Positions 16,568 through 26,700 of a stretch of 64,000 nt of DNA are shown piece by piece. Numbering within the stretch: the stretch's first letter is position 1; every line of letters starts with the position of its first letter. The notes under the pieces were generated by a model. It saw nothing but the letters and a program-made list of their open reading frames with translations, ran no database searches and was not told the origin of the DNA. A program made the translations under genes and the position numbers. This DNA is from Bacteroidaceae bacterium (lineage in GTDB: Bacteria > Bacteroidota > Bacteroidia > Bacteroidales > Bacteroidaceae), in NCBI GenBank assembly GCA_017525235.1, contig JAFXTC010000003.1, forward strand, positions 62,001 through 126,000, given 5' to 3'.

Positions 16568-16971
16568 AATTCCAATGCTTTGTCTTCCTCGGCTTCCATA
16601 ATGGCCCGTTCTCCTGGTCCCTTATCGTCAATACCGCAAAGATGTAACACACCATGAATGATTACTCGATGCAGTTCCTCGTTGTAATCACAGCCTATCT
16701 TTTCACTGTTTGTGCGTACTGTATCAACACCGACGTAGATATCACCCGATATAGTAGAGCCCTGGCTATAATCAAAACCTATATGATCTGTATAATAGTC
16801 GTGGCCTATGTATTCGCGGTTCACTCGCAAAATCTCATCGTCATCCACAAAGATGAAGTTAATATCCCCCACATGTCGTTGGTATGTTGCTGCTACCCGA
16901 CGGACCCATTCGGAAACCTTCTGTTGGTTGATGGGCGGCATCTCAGTATTTACAACATTGTATAATATCAT
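16549..16971 (-). CDS. ybeY: Endoribonuclease / rRNA maturation factor YbeY
   Basis: A 140-residue metalloprotein needed for 16S rRNA 3' maturation and ribosome quality control. The motif [21 protein letters not shown] contains the first two zinc-binding His (HGVLH); the third position, His in E. coli YbeY (GYDH), is Asp here (GIDD). I believe Bacteroidota YbeY proteins often vary there, so this is probably lineage-typical and not a defect. The upstream [10 protein letters not shown]...[12 protein letters not shown] block also fits the family. It overlaps ctp by 4 bases and ruvB by 19. Confidence 0.92.
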   Translation of the reverse strand: MILYNVVNTEMPPINQQKVSEWVRRVAATYQRHVGDINFIFVDDDEILRVNREYIGHDYYTDHIGFDYSQGSTISGDIYVGVDTVRTNSEKIGCDYNEELHRVIIHGVLHLCGIDDKGPGERAIMEAEEDKALELWKDSI

Positions 16972-18572
16972 TTTTCTAACAACTCGACAGCCTTTTTTAC
17001 AACCTCATCGTCTTCATAGATAATATTGAAGTACTCACTCATATCCCAAAGGTCACGGGCTATAAGCCCCTTCAGGATCATACGTGCATTCACTATGGCC
17101 TTTGCCTTTTCTTCATCATCCTTGGGCTTGATATCTTGTTTCTCACCCTCTTCAAAGATTCCGTCAATAAGCTCCTGGGGAACCTGGAACGAAGCCTTGT
17201 ATTCATCGAAAGAAGAATATTGTTTTGAGAGCTTCTTTCGATTCTTATCCATATACTTCAGGTTGGCATTCACAATCAAGTTCTTAGCCGAAAGTTCCCT
17301 GTAGTACTTGCTATACTTCGTTGTATCTAATGGAACAAAATAATCGGGCATAATACCGCCACCACCATATACAGTACGCTTCTCGCGTAAAGTCTGATAA
17401 CGCAAAGAATCTGGGAAATGAATACTGTCAGCATTTGTCAACTCGCCGTTGTTGTAACGGTTGATAACATCCTTGGCATAGCTCAGTTTGTCTCCCTTCT
17501 CATAAGGTTTCTGTATGCATCTGCCACTGGGCGTATAGTATTTAGCTGTTGTCAGACGAATCATACTGCCATCCGGCAAATCTATGGGACGCTGAACAAG
17601 ACCTTTCCCGAAGGTTCTCCTTCCCACCACGATTCCGCGGTCCTGATCTTGTATGGCACCTGAAAGAATCTCGGCGGCTGAAGCACTGTATTCATCCACC
17701 AGACAAACTACTTTTCCCTCTGTAAAAATACCATTACCCGTACTGCGGAACTCCTGACTGGGGACGCTTCTGCCTCTGGTGTAAACTATCATATCGCCCT
17801 TAGGCAGAAACTCGCTGGCTATATCAGCTGCCGCCTGAAGGAATCCACCGCCATTTTGCTGAAGGTCGATAATCAAATCTTCCATTCCCTGTTCCTTAAG
17901 CTTCTTAATAGCATCTACCACTTCCTGATGTGTGGTCTGGGCAAAGTTGTTGAAACGAATCAAACCAATTTTAGGAGTAACCATATAGGCAGCATCCACC
18001 GAGTTTACGGGAATCTTGTCGCGCTTTACATCAAAGTACATAGTTTCCTTGATACCTCGTCTTACTACTCCCAAATGTGCAATCGTTCCCTTAGGACCAC
18101 GCAGACGGCGCATAATCTCTTCGCGGCTCATCTTAACACCAGCGATGGCTGTGTCTGCCACACTAATTATACGGTCGCCCGCCAAGATACCAACTCTCTC
18201 GCTGGGACCTTTAGGAACTGGCTGTATAACAAGCAAAGTATCATCAAGCATATTGAACTGAACACCTATGCCCTCAAAACTTCCTGCCAAAGGCTCCGTA
18301 AACTTCTTGGTCTCTGAAGCATTGGTATAGGCTGAGTGAGGATCCAGCTTGGAAAGAATGCCATTGATAGCGTCTTCTACCATCTTCTTGGTGTCCACAC
18401 TATCCACATATGCATTGTTTATCATCACACTGGCCATTACCAGTTTCTGAATATTTTGCTGCAGATCGTTTGCGGGCGCATTCTGTTCTGCAGAACGGTT
18501 ATTGCTAAAAAACTGGGCAGACGAAGCGAGTGTCACGCAAAACACTATCACGCCCAAAAACATTCTTTTCAT
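16968..18572 (-). CDS. C-terminal processing protease (S41 family)
   Basis: Periplasmic serine protease of 534 residues. A signal peptide (1-19), a helical N-terminal part (VDSVDTKKMVEDAINGILSKLDPHS), a PDZ domain (about 85-170, FEGIGVQFNMLDDTLLVIQP), then the tail-specific protease core with catalytic Ser in VCLVDEYSASAAEILSGA and Lys in RRTFGKGLVQ. The last 120 residues form the extension common to Bacteroidota members. It may process envelope or secreted proteins; the substrates are unknown. It sits between coaD and ybeY in the same operon, as in other Bacteroidales. Confidence 0.92.
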   Translation of the reverse strand: MKRMFLGVIVFCVTLASSAQFFSNNRSAEQNAPANDLQQNIQKLVMASVMINNAYVDSVDTKKMVEDAINGILSKLDPHSAYTNASETKKFTEPLAGSFEGIGVQFNMLDDTLLVIQPVPKGPSERVGILAGDRIISVADTAIAGVKMSREEIMRRLRGPKGTIAHLGVVRRGIKETMYFDVKRDKIPVNSVDAAYMVTPKIGLIRFNNFAQTTHQEVVDAIKKLKEQGMEDLIIDLQQNGGGFLQAAADIASEFLPKGDMIVYTRGRSVPSQEFRSTGNGIFTEGKVVCLVDEYSASAAEILSGAIQDQDRGIVVGRRTFGKGLVQRPIDLPDGSMIRLTTAKYYTPSGRCIQKPYEKGDKLSYAKDVINRYNNGELTNADSIHFPDSLRYQTLREKRTVYGGGGIMPDYFVPLDTTKYSKYYRELSAKNLIVNANLKYMDKNRKKLSKQYSSFDEYKASFQVPQELIDGIFEEGEKQDIKPKDDEEKAKAIVNARMILKGLIARDLWDMSEYFNIIYEDDEVVKKAVELLEK

Positions 18573-18591
18573 CTCTTAACCTTTGTCTTTC

Positions 18592-19068
18592 TTATTTCTT
18601 ATCTGAATAATGTAATCCTTCTGGCAGAAAGGACTGAATATCCTTGCCAAAGTGAGCCAACTCACGTACAATGCTACTGCTGACCGAACTATATTGTGGG
18701 TTAGCGCAGAGCAGAAGCGTTTCTACCTTGGCGAGTTGTCTGTTAACATCTGCCATCTGCATCTCATATTCGTAATCTGCCATTGTGCGAATGCCTCGCA
18801 AAATAGCAGTTGCACCACATTGCTTGGCAAAATCTGTGGTCAAACACGAATAGCTTTCAACCGTCACCCTTGGCTCATTGGCATACAGTGCCTTGAGTGC
18901 GGCAAGGCGCTCCTGAACAGGAATCCATCCTTGCTTGTGCTCGTTATAGCCGACAGCAACAATCACCTGGTCAAAAATCTGCAAGGCACGCTCCACTAAA
19001 TCTGCATGTCCTTTGGTGAATGGGTCAAAGGAGCCAGGGAACAATACCCGTTTAGGCAGTATATTCAT
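18592..19068 (-). CDS. coaD: Phosphopantetheine adenylyltransferase
   Basis: Penultimate step of coenzyme A synthesis: 4'-phosphopantetheine plus ATP gives dephospho-CoA. The 158 residues match the family length; nucleotidyltransferase motif [19 protein letters not shown] (TKGH), [22 protein letters not shown] (substrate-binding Arg) and the C-terminal [19 protein letters not shown] are all present. The start overlaps the end of parE by 17 bases. Confidence 0.96.
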   Translation of the reverse strand: MNILPKRVLFPGSFDPFTKGHADLVERALQIFDQVIVAVGYNEHKQGWIPVQERLAALKALYANEPRVTVESYSCLTTDFAKQCGATAILRGIRTMADYEYEMQMADVNRQLAKVETLLLCANPQYSSVSSSIVRELAHFGKDIQSFLPEGLHYSDKK

Positions 19069-21076
19069 GCTCCTCTTCCTCCTCTTCGGCCAAGTCTTCT
19101 TCTATCACCAGGTTATCAATGATAAAGTTCTGGCGATCCATCGTATTCTTGCCCATATAATACTCCAACATCTCTGCAACCTGATCGCTCTTATTCAGTG
19201 TAACCTGCTCCAAACGCATATCCTGACCAATAAAGTTGCGGAACTCGTCAGGACTTATCTCGCCCAAACCTTTGAAACGAGTTATCTCCGGGTCAGGTCC
19301 CAAATCCTCGATGGCTTGTACACGCTCCTCCTCGGTATAGCAATATTGGGTTACAAAATCTGATGTTACACTCAAATGGGGAGGACGCTTCTTGTCATTC
19401 TCCTCGCTCTCTGTATTATTCTCACGGGCAGCAAGTTCTGCCTCTATGGTCTTTAGTTTCTGTTTGCCGATTTTCGTCTTACGTCCGCGAACACGGAACA
19501 GTGGTGTCTGCAAGATGTATACATGACCCTTTTTAATTAGTTCCGGGAAGAACTGCAAGAAGAAGGTTATCATCAGCAAACGTATATGCATACCGTCCAC
19601 ATCGGCATCGGTAGCCACGATTACCCTATTGTAACGCAAGCCATCCAAACCGTCTTCTATGTTCAACGCAGCCTGAAGAAGGTTGAATTCCTCGTTCTCG
19701 TAAACCACTTTCTTGGTCATGCCAAAGCAGTTGAGGGGCTTTCCTCTTAACGAGAATACAGCCTGTGTATTCACATCCCTGCTCTTGGTGATACTTCCGC
19801 TTGCCGAATCGCCCTCGGTAATGAAAATGCAAGAATCTTCCTGCTGTGTTCCCTTAGCATCAGAAAGATGGATACGACAGTCGCGCAACTTACGGTTGTG
19901 CAAATTAGCTTTCTTACTCATCTCCCTGGCCTTCTTGGCAACACCGGCCATAGCCTTACGCTCACGTTCACTTTCAATAATTTTCTGCAAGATAATATCG
20001 GCCACATCTGTATTCTTATGCAGATAATTGTCAACCTGCTCCTTTACAAAGTCGCCAATGAACTTATCTATGCTAATACCACCTTCAGGCGCCGTAGTGA
20101 GAGAGCCCAACTTAACCTTTGTCTGACTTTCAAAAACAGGCTCCTGAATGTTGATGCTGATGGCCGCCACCATACCGTTGCGAATGTCGCCATACTCGTA
20201 GTTCTTTCCGCTATAGTCTTTAATAACCTCAGCTATATACTTCTTGAAAGCAGCCTGATGGGTACCTCCCAGCGTTGTATGCTGTCCGTTCACAAAAGAG
20301 TAATATTCCTCGCCGTTCTGTTTACTATGCGTAAAAGCAATCTCTATGTCCTCTCCTCTCAGATGTACAATGGGGTACAGAGCATCATAGTCCATACGGT
20401 CTTTCAACAAGTCGGAAAGACCCTCACGTGAGAGGATGCGCCGGCCATTGAACATAATGGTAAGACCCGTATTGAGGTAAGTATAGTTGCGCAACATTAC
20501 CTCTACATGCTCTCCACGGAACTGATAGTGCTTGAACAGAGTAGAATCCGGTTCAAAGTAAATATATGTTCCGTTCTCATCCTCTGTTGCCTCTGTAGTG
20601 TCGCTAATGATGTGACCCTTTTCAAAAACAGCCCTTCGCACTTGCCCGTCTCTATATGAATGAGCCTCGAAATGACTGCTCAACGCATTTACCGCTTTTA
20701 AACCTACACCATTCAAACCAACGCTTTTCTTGAATGCCTTGCTGTCATACTTACCACCAGTATTGAGCATAGAAACAGCCTCGACCAATTTGCCCAATGG
20801 AATTCCTCTGCCATAATCGCGGATAGTGCAACGCAGGTTCTCTTCCACCGTAACCTCTATGCGCTTGCCGGCATTCATCTTGAACTCATCAATGCTGTTG
20901 TCAATAACCTCTTTCAGCAAAACATAAATACCGTCCTCGGCCTGGGAACCATCACCAAGACGGCCAATATACATACCTGGACGGAGTCTTACATGCTCCA
21001 TATCAGAGAGGTGACGAATATTACCCTCGTCATAATTCACCTTCTCCGGCACGTTATCTTGTTTTATTTCCTCCAT
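19052..21076 (-). CDS. parE: DNA topoisomerase IV subunit B
   Basis: ATPase subunit of a type IIA topoisomerase that decatenates chromosomes. The 674 residues contain the GHKL ATP site (VIDNSIDEF, then GRGIPLG and [14 protein letters not shown]), the transducer domain with Lys loop, and the TOPRIM motif EGDSASGS plus [10 protein letters not shown] and RFKGLGE. Length and the [17 protein letters not shown] segment fit the Bacteroidota ParE type better than GyrB. An acidic insertion around residues 580-600 and an acidic C-terminus ([14 protein letters not shown]) are noticeable. The partner parC is not in the window. Confidence 0.92.
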   Translation of the reverse strand: MEEIKQDNVPEKVNYDEGNIRHLSDMEHVRLRPGMYIGRLGDGSQAEDGIYVLLKEVIDNSIDEFKMNAGKRIEVTVEENLRCTIRDYGRGIPLGKLVEAVSMLNTGGKYDSKAFKKSVGLNGVGLKAVNALSSHFEAHSYRDGQVRRAVFEKGHIISDTTEATEDENGTYIYFEPDSTLFKHYQFRGEHVEVMLRNYTYLNTGLTIMFNGRRILSREGLSDLLKDRMDYDALYPIVHLRGEDIEIAFTHSKQNGEEYYSFVNGQHTTLGGTHQAAFKKYIAEVIKDYSGKNYEYGDIRNGMVAAISINIQEPVFESQTKVKLGSLTTAPEGGISIDKFIGDFVKEQVDNYLHKNTDVADIILQKIIESERERKAMAGVAKKAREMSKKANLHNRKLRDCRIHLSDAKGTQQEDSCIFITEGDSASGSITKSRDVNTQAVFSLRGKPLNCFGMTKKVVYENEEFNLLQAALNIEDGLDGLRYNRVIVATDADVDGMHIRLLMITFFLQFFPELIKKGHVYILQTPLFRVRGRKTKIGKQKLKTIEAELAARENNTESEENDKKRPPHLSVTSDFVTQYCYTEEERVQAIEDLGPDPEITRFKGLGEISPDEFRNFIGQDMRLEQVTLNKSDQVAEMLEYYMGKNTMDRQNFIIDNLVIEEDLAEEEEEEHEYTA

Positions 21077-21078
21077 TC

Positions 21079-22230
21079 TTACAAATCTTTTCCAAATGCT
21101 GCCCTACGCTTATGAATGACACAGTCCAGATTCTTCCATTGCGTCTGGCTGGCCAGATTCTCTTCTAACTGCGGATGTGTCTCTGCCCATTCGTAGCCAT
21201 CCTTTGTGGCTTCGGGAATAATATTGGCAAAGATGAGCGCATTGGCACCCTTATCATGATATTCGGGTAACACCCCCACCAGCAACATATCCAGAATCTG
21301 AGGATTTTTGTTAAACCACAAAGCCTTTGCTATATGATACCAACCAAAGGGAAAGAGTTTTGATTTTGCCTTCTGAACAGCTCGGCTAAGACTGGTGACA
21401 CAGACGCCCATTCCTATCACTTCTCCTTCTGCGTTCTCCACAACAGACAGATAACGTTTATCCAGTAAGGGCAGGAATCTATCAGCAAAGGTTTTCATCT
21501 GGTATTCATCAAGTTCGCTGTATTCATATAGTTTAGCATAGGCACGGTTAACTACACCAAATATCTTTTCTATATAGCCTTCTTTCAGAATATCCTTCTT
21601 ACTCTTGAACTTACGAATTCTGAATCCGTAACGTTGCTCCACCAGTTGGGCTATCTTAAAATACTTCTGCATGTTGGCCTCGTGCCCATTTATTGGCACC
21701 ATAACCTTACGTTCCACCCACCCCTGCTCCTTCTGGAAGCCTAACTGCTCCATGTGCTTGGGATAATAAGGATAATTGTAAATTGAGAAGACGGTTCCCA
21801 GCTGATCATATCCATCGGTAAGCATTCCTTCCGGGTCAAGGTCGGTAAACCCAAGAGGACCTACAACATGCGTCATGCCACGCTCTCTTCCCCAATTCTC
21901 AACGGCTTGCATCAGCAGCCGAGTTACCTTTATATCATCTATAAAGTCAATCCATCCAAAACGCACATTCTTTGCCCCCCACTTTTCATTGGCCCGATGG
22001 TTAATAATTGCCGCCACGCGTCCAACAATCTTCCCATCCCTTCGAGCCAAGAACAACTCTGTCTCGCAAAAACGGAAAGCAGGATTCTTTTTTGCATCAA
22101 AGGTGTCCATTGTGTCCTCCAACAAATCAGGCACAGCATAGGGATGGCCTTTGTACAACTCATAACCGAACCTTGCAAACTGTCGCAACTCCTTACGGTT
22201 TTTAACGCCACTTATGATGATATCTGACAT
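21079..22230 (-). CDS. Acyltransferase-fold (GNAT-like) protein
   Basis: A 383-residue cytoplasmic protein of the family annotated as GNAT-like (E. coli YghO type). The first half has an acyltransferase-like core ([36 protein letters not shown]). A second unit shows [23 protein letters not shown] and [18 protein letters not shown], which resembles the acyl-CoA loop. The substrate is unknown. It is first in the long minus-strand operon, 2 bases upstream of parE, and divergent from an outer-membrane protein gene. Confidence 0.75.
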   Translation of the reverse strand: MSDIIISGVKNRKELRQFARFGYELYKGHPYAVPDLLEDTMDTFDAKKNPAFRFCETELFLARRDGKIVGRVAAIINHRANEKWGAKNVRFGWIDFIDDIKVTRLLMQAVENWGRERGMTHVVGPLGFTDLDPEGMLTDGYDQLGTVFSIYNYPYYPKHMEQLGFQKEQGWVERKVMVPINGHEANMQKYFKIAQLVEQRYGFRIRKFKSKKDILKEGYIEKIFGVVNRAYAKLYEYSELDEYQMKTFADRFLPLLDKRYLSVVENAEGEVIGMGVCVTSLSRAVQKAKSKLFPFGWYHIAKALWFNKNPQILDMLLVGVLPEYHDKGANALIFANIIPEATKDGYEWAETHPQLEENLASQTQWKNLDCVIHKRRAAFGKDL

Positions 22231-22378
22231 CTACTAACGTTGTTAAATGCTTACTTTAGGGGACAAAGTTAATAAATTTTGCCGAATTTTACGGATTCAT
22301 TGCATAAATTATGCAAGATATGTTGGTTAAAAGAATAAAAAAACGTTGCAATGTTGGTCTAATTGCCCCAAATTGGAT

Positions 22379-22386
22379 TATCTTTG
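22379..22386 (+). promoter_or_regulatory. -7 promoter box immediately before an outer-membrane protein gene
   Basis: TATCTTTG ends 7 bases before the ATG at 22394. Bacteroidota transcripts begin only a few bases after this box, so the message would be leaderless or nearly so. The -33 element is weak (TTGG at 22354). Confidence 0.5.
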
Positions 22387-22393
22387 CACCGCA

Positions 22394-23068
22394 ATGTGTC
22401 AAAAAAAGAATCTTCAACGTATTGTACATGTAATAATTTTGCTTGTTCTATGTTCATCAATAAGAGCAGAGAACACGGCAGAAGAATCACCTCGTCACCA
22501 GACGTATCCCTATATGTTTCTGGGCATACAGGGAGGCATGCAGACTACATTCTCAAAAGGCTACAGCACTGCCCAACTCATCACCCCGACTGCCAGCGTT
22601 AGCTTTGGTGCTTTCTTTACCCCTTATGTGGGCACAAGACTACACGTAAACGGCATTTGGGACAAGGGAGGCTATGCTGGGAATGGTGTCGATTTCCAGT
22701 ACCATTACAAGTATTCCACAATTAATCTCGACATGATGATCAATCTGGTAAACCTCATTTGCAGAAGAACCTATTCTGCTATGAATGTCTACTTCATAAA
22801 CGGCTTTGGCTTGAATATGGCATGGGGCAATGGTGATGCCTGTACACACAAGGATGTACTACCTTATGCATACGAAAACACCTGTTTTAGCCACAACATC
22901 CGGTTGGGTTTAATGGTCGACTACAATTTCGCCAAAAACTTTTGCATCAATATAGAGATTGACGGAAACAACCTTAGAGACCGCTTTAACAGCAAGCTTT
23001 CCAACCACAGCGACTGGCAACTGACAGCTCAACTGGGCGTTGCCTACAAATTCGGTCATAAAAAGTAA
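22394..23068 (+). CDS. Outer-membrane beta-barrel protein
   Basis: A 224-residue protein with a Sec signal peptide (residues 1-27 from ATG 22394) followed by alternating hydrophobic and polar strands ending in an aromatic pattern (QLTAQLGVAYKFGHKK), as in small 8-stranded barrels. Strands such as YMFLGIQGGMQTTF, SVSFGAFFTPYVGTRLHVNGIW and FSHNIRLGLMVDYNF fit this. No specific function is recognised. An in-frame ATG at 22346 would add 16 residues without signal character and would start upstream of the promoter box, so it is rejected. Convergent with the VanX-like gene, 7 bases apart. Confidence 0.75.
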   Translation: MCQKKNLQRIVHVIILLVLCSSIRAENTAEESPRHQTYPYMFLGIQGGMQTTFSKGYSTAQLITPTASVSFGAFFTPYVGTRLHVNGIWDKGGYAGNGVDFQYHYKYSTINLDMMINLVNLICRRTYSAMNVYFINGFGLNMAWGNGDACTHKDVLPYAYENTCFSHNIRLGLMVDYNFAKNFCINIEIDGNNLRDRFNSKLSNHSDWQLTAQLGVAYKFGHKK

Positions 23069-23075
23069 ACAGGTA

Positions 23076-23762
23076 CTACTTTATCGCCTTATAGTGAGCC
23101 TTAGCTTCTGCACGGGTAATGAGGTTGAAGTGCCACCATTCGGTTTTCAAGGGCATAAATCCAGCCTCTTGCATCACGCTACGTAAGAGTTCACGGTTCT
23201 TCTTGGCCTGTGCCGTAATGATATGACGCTGAACTAACGAAGCTTCATCGGTGATATGCGCATAAACACCCAGATAATCCACCACAGTGCCCATATCCAA
23301 CGTGTCACCCGTAGCAACATCTGCCAAAGTGATATCCACGGCCATACCGTAGTTGTGCATACCACCCCCGTTCTTTGGATTGCTTACATAATTCTCTTGC
23401 TTTGTTCCTACTACCACATCCCACATAATTTGCTGAATATGCATAGGGCGTGCCGCATCATAGATTTTCAGCGTTAAGTCAGGACGTTTCTGCTTCAACA
23501 GTTGTTGTGCCTTGACAACGGCCTTAGCTGCCTTTGGATGCAAGTAAGCCTCTTTCAGGTCTTTATAAAGTACCTTCCCCGTAAAGTTATCCGCCCTACT
23601 ATACATCAGGCTCACCTGTATGGTGGAATCCAATGATGTCACATCAACGAACCCCTGTTTAGCCATTCCTCTGGCTGTAGGAGATAAACATTTAGTTCCT
23701 TGCCCCATTATCATCATAGGAACAAGGAGAAAACACATTAATAATCGAACTCCCATTCTCAT
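23076..23762 (-). CDS. D-alanyl-D-alanine dipeptidase (VanX/DdpX type, M15)
   Basis: Zinc dipeptidase of 228 residues expected to cleave D-Ala-D-Ala, releasing D-Ala in the periplasm. A signal peptide (1-20) is followed by MYSRADNFTGK, IYDAARPMHIQQIMWD (Arg), the zinc motif GGGMHNYGMAVDITLAD (His and Asp) and KTEWWHFNL (catalytic Glu and zinc His). All key residues of the VanX group are present. The gene overlaps the end of the beta-galactosidase gene by 4 bases and is probably co-transcribed with it. A role in cell-wall recycling is more likely than vancomycin resistance, as no vanH/vanA genes are nearby. Confidence 0.88.
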   Translation of the reverse strand: MRMGVRLLMCFLLVPMMIMGQGTKCLSPTARGMAKQGFVDVTSLDSTIQVSLMYSRADNFTGKVLYKDLKEAYLHPKAAKAVVKAQQLLKQKRPDLTLKIYDAARPMHIQQIMWDVVVGTKQENYVSNPKNGGGMHNYGMAVDITLADVATGDTLDMGTVVDYLGVYAHITDEASLVQRHIITAQAKKNRELLRSVMQEAGFMPLKTEWWHFNLITRAEAKAHYKAIK

Positions 23763-26700
23763 TCCGCTAGCACTCCAAACTCTGCTCCACTGGCGAAATC
23801 AGCTCCATTCTGACTGCTGAGAGCTGTAAAACGTAGATAACGAGCCTTTATTGGCTTCTGGAACAGCACTTTCTTTTCCTTGGCATTATTCTCAAAGTCA
23901 CCTTCGCAAACGGTGTCACCCCAAACTTTGCCATCCTGACTCACTTGCACCTTGTAGCCCTTTATGTTACCATTGGGACTTCCATCCTGACGGGGCAGAT
24001 AGGTAAAGCCTTTCAGGGTCTTCACCTCGTTGCAGTCGAAGTCTATCCAATGCGGGTACTTAGGAACTGTAATGCTGTACATTGTGTGCCAGATGGTTGA
24101 CGGGTCGTTATCAACAAGGTTCTTGGCATAGCCGCCGTCAGGTCCTTCCTCGCTGCTGACATAAACCACATCAAGAGGAATCTTCTCTATACGTTCGAAG
24201 GTGGCAGAAACTGGATTTTTCTCGTCACCCTCATACCAGGCATAAATGGTTCCGCCTTGCTGGAAATTAAAAGGTTCCGTATATTTCATTGTTTTTCCTT
24301 TGTCGATACGATAGCTGACGGGGAATTTATCCAAGCCGTACTCAGGGTCGCCGGCAATGGTAACTTTTCCTGCCTTGTCGCGATAAATAGCTACCGGGCA
24401 AAGTATGCTTCTTTTGGCGATAACGGTCCCTTTCATTTCATAATCCTCATCAATATGGCGAATCATAATCTTCATCTGATGCAAAGTTCCCAGAACTCTG
24501 TCTTGCTTCAACGGGCCGCCCTGACCGCAACTGTTTCCTCCCAGTCCGTTCACCTTGCAATCCAGATGCAGATAGGTTCCGTCGCTCTCAGGAAGTTCAT
24601 GCGGATGCTGGGCAAGCATCATTTGCAGAGCACTCCAAGGAAGTGCCGAGGTGCTCATCGTACCCAGCTCGCTTAGGAATAACAGCCCGTTGCCTTTACT
24701 GTCTCTCAGTGCACACCAACGAACATCTTCTCTGTTGCCCATACTCTGAGGCTTGGGGAAGTTCACAAACTGATCTTGTACCGTGCTCTCATAAAAACCA
24801 ACAAACGAACCCGTCTTGCGGTCGTTATAGTTGTTCAAGGGGCCGCGCCCGTAATAGGTGTATTGACTGAACTGGCTTGGCAACCTCACTTCGTAACCCA
24901 ATCTGGGCAGCGCCAAATCCGGATTACTTGTGATGATGCTACTTGCCAATACAACAGTTCCATCGGGATAGACATTGTATGTCAGTCTTGTAGTAAAGGA
25001 CACATGTTCACCTTCGCCTGTTGCCTCCGCAACACTCTCATAGGGTTGTCCTGCTTTACCTGGACGATGCTTGGCTCCGCCCCTGCCTTTGGCCTGGCTC
25101 ACCACAGTATAAGTAATGTACACAGGACCTTCGGGAATCTTTTCAATATTGGGCTTTCCGACAGTCTTATGCTGCAAATCATACAATCCTTGCTGGAACC
25201 ATTGGTCGCGAGCCCAGTTGTCGTTATCCACAGGAGCACGGAAGGCAGAAAGTTGCAAGGGCGAATCCTTCAGGATGGTCTTACCGCCATATTGCATACC
25301 ACACAGACTACCGGTTGTATTATCAAAGGTAACGTTGAAGTCCTTGCCACTTACTACAATCTTTTCACCATCCTCTGATAATTGTAGAGCACCTCTTTGC
25401 CAATTCGAACCCTCCAGTCGTTTTTCTTGCACAAATAATTGCTCTGCCATCTGCACATAGCCCTTCTTTGCCCAAGGCTTGTCCTCTTTCAAACGGAACT
25501 CTACATTCAGGAAGTACTCGCCCTCTCCAACAACGTACTCATTAACCGGGCAGTAGCATCTAACCGACTTACGTGGCTGGATGTCTTCGTGCAGAGAGAT
25601 CGTTACATCCCCCATTTTCTCTCCATCCAATACTGTGTAAGCCACAATGTCATACTCTCTGGAAGAGATTGGCTCAAAATAATTCTTGTTGAAGATGGTA
25701 AAGTCAGCTATATCCTTCCCATTTCTTTCCTTTACCTCATTCAGCGTTACCCCCACATTCTGATATACCTTCTTCACCTCGTAGTACTGAGGCTTAGGCG
25801 AGAGGTCGGGCAGCATGATGCCGTTCATGCAGAACATACCATCGTTGGGCCAGTCGCCATGATCACCACCGTAACCCATATACTTCTTGCCGTCCTTGGT
25901 GTAAGTGTCAATAGCCTGGTCCACCCAGTCCCAAATGGCTGCTCCACAGAAGAAGTTGCTGCTTTCCATCGCCTCCCAATAATCCACCAAGTTACCCAAA
26001 GAGTTACCCATGCTATGGGCATATTCCGAGATGTGGTAAGGATACTTCACATTCGATTTTCCCTTGGCCACCTGCTGTACCCAAGCCACACTGGGGTATT
26101 GGTTTGAGCCCATATCAACAATATCGTTGTTGCGCTCATACTGAACAGGTCTGCTTGTATCAAACGCCTTAATGGCATCGTAGGAAGCCTTGAAGTTCTC
26201 ACCCGGCCCGGCCTCGTTGCCAAGGCTCCAGATAACGATGCTGGGGTAGTTCACGTGACTGTGCACCATCTCCATATTACGAGCCACATGGGCAGCCCTC
26301 CATTCCTTGGGATGCGAGAGCGATTCCTTACCATAATAATACTCATGGCTCTCTATGTTACACTCGTCCTCCAAGTAAAGACCGTATTTGTCTGCCAGAT
26401 AATACCAGTAGGGATCGTTGGAGTAATGCGACAGACGCACATGATTGATATTGCCTCGTTTCATCAGCATCACCTCCTCCAACATTTGCTCATGGGTAAT
26501 GGCATGACCCGTTGATGGATTTGTCTCATGACGGTTCACACCTTTCAGTTTCACAGGCTTCCCGTTCACGTAGAAATACCGGCCAGCCAAGCCAAATTCA
26601 TCCTCGCTGGAAGGAGTATCTTTAATCTCTACAGTCCGGATGCCGAAGTAGGTGCTGGTGCAATCCAACACTTTCCCCTTTTTGTCCTTTAGTTCTGCTA

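Noticed and set aside
16549-16971. YbeY inactivated by loss of its third zinc ligand
   Set aside because: The rest of the motif is intact and the variation is probably normal for Bacteroidota, so I do not call it defective.
23076-23762. Vancomycin-resistance determinant
   Set aside because: Only a VanX-like dipeptidase is present; no ligase, dehydrogenase or two-component system is nearby.
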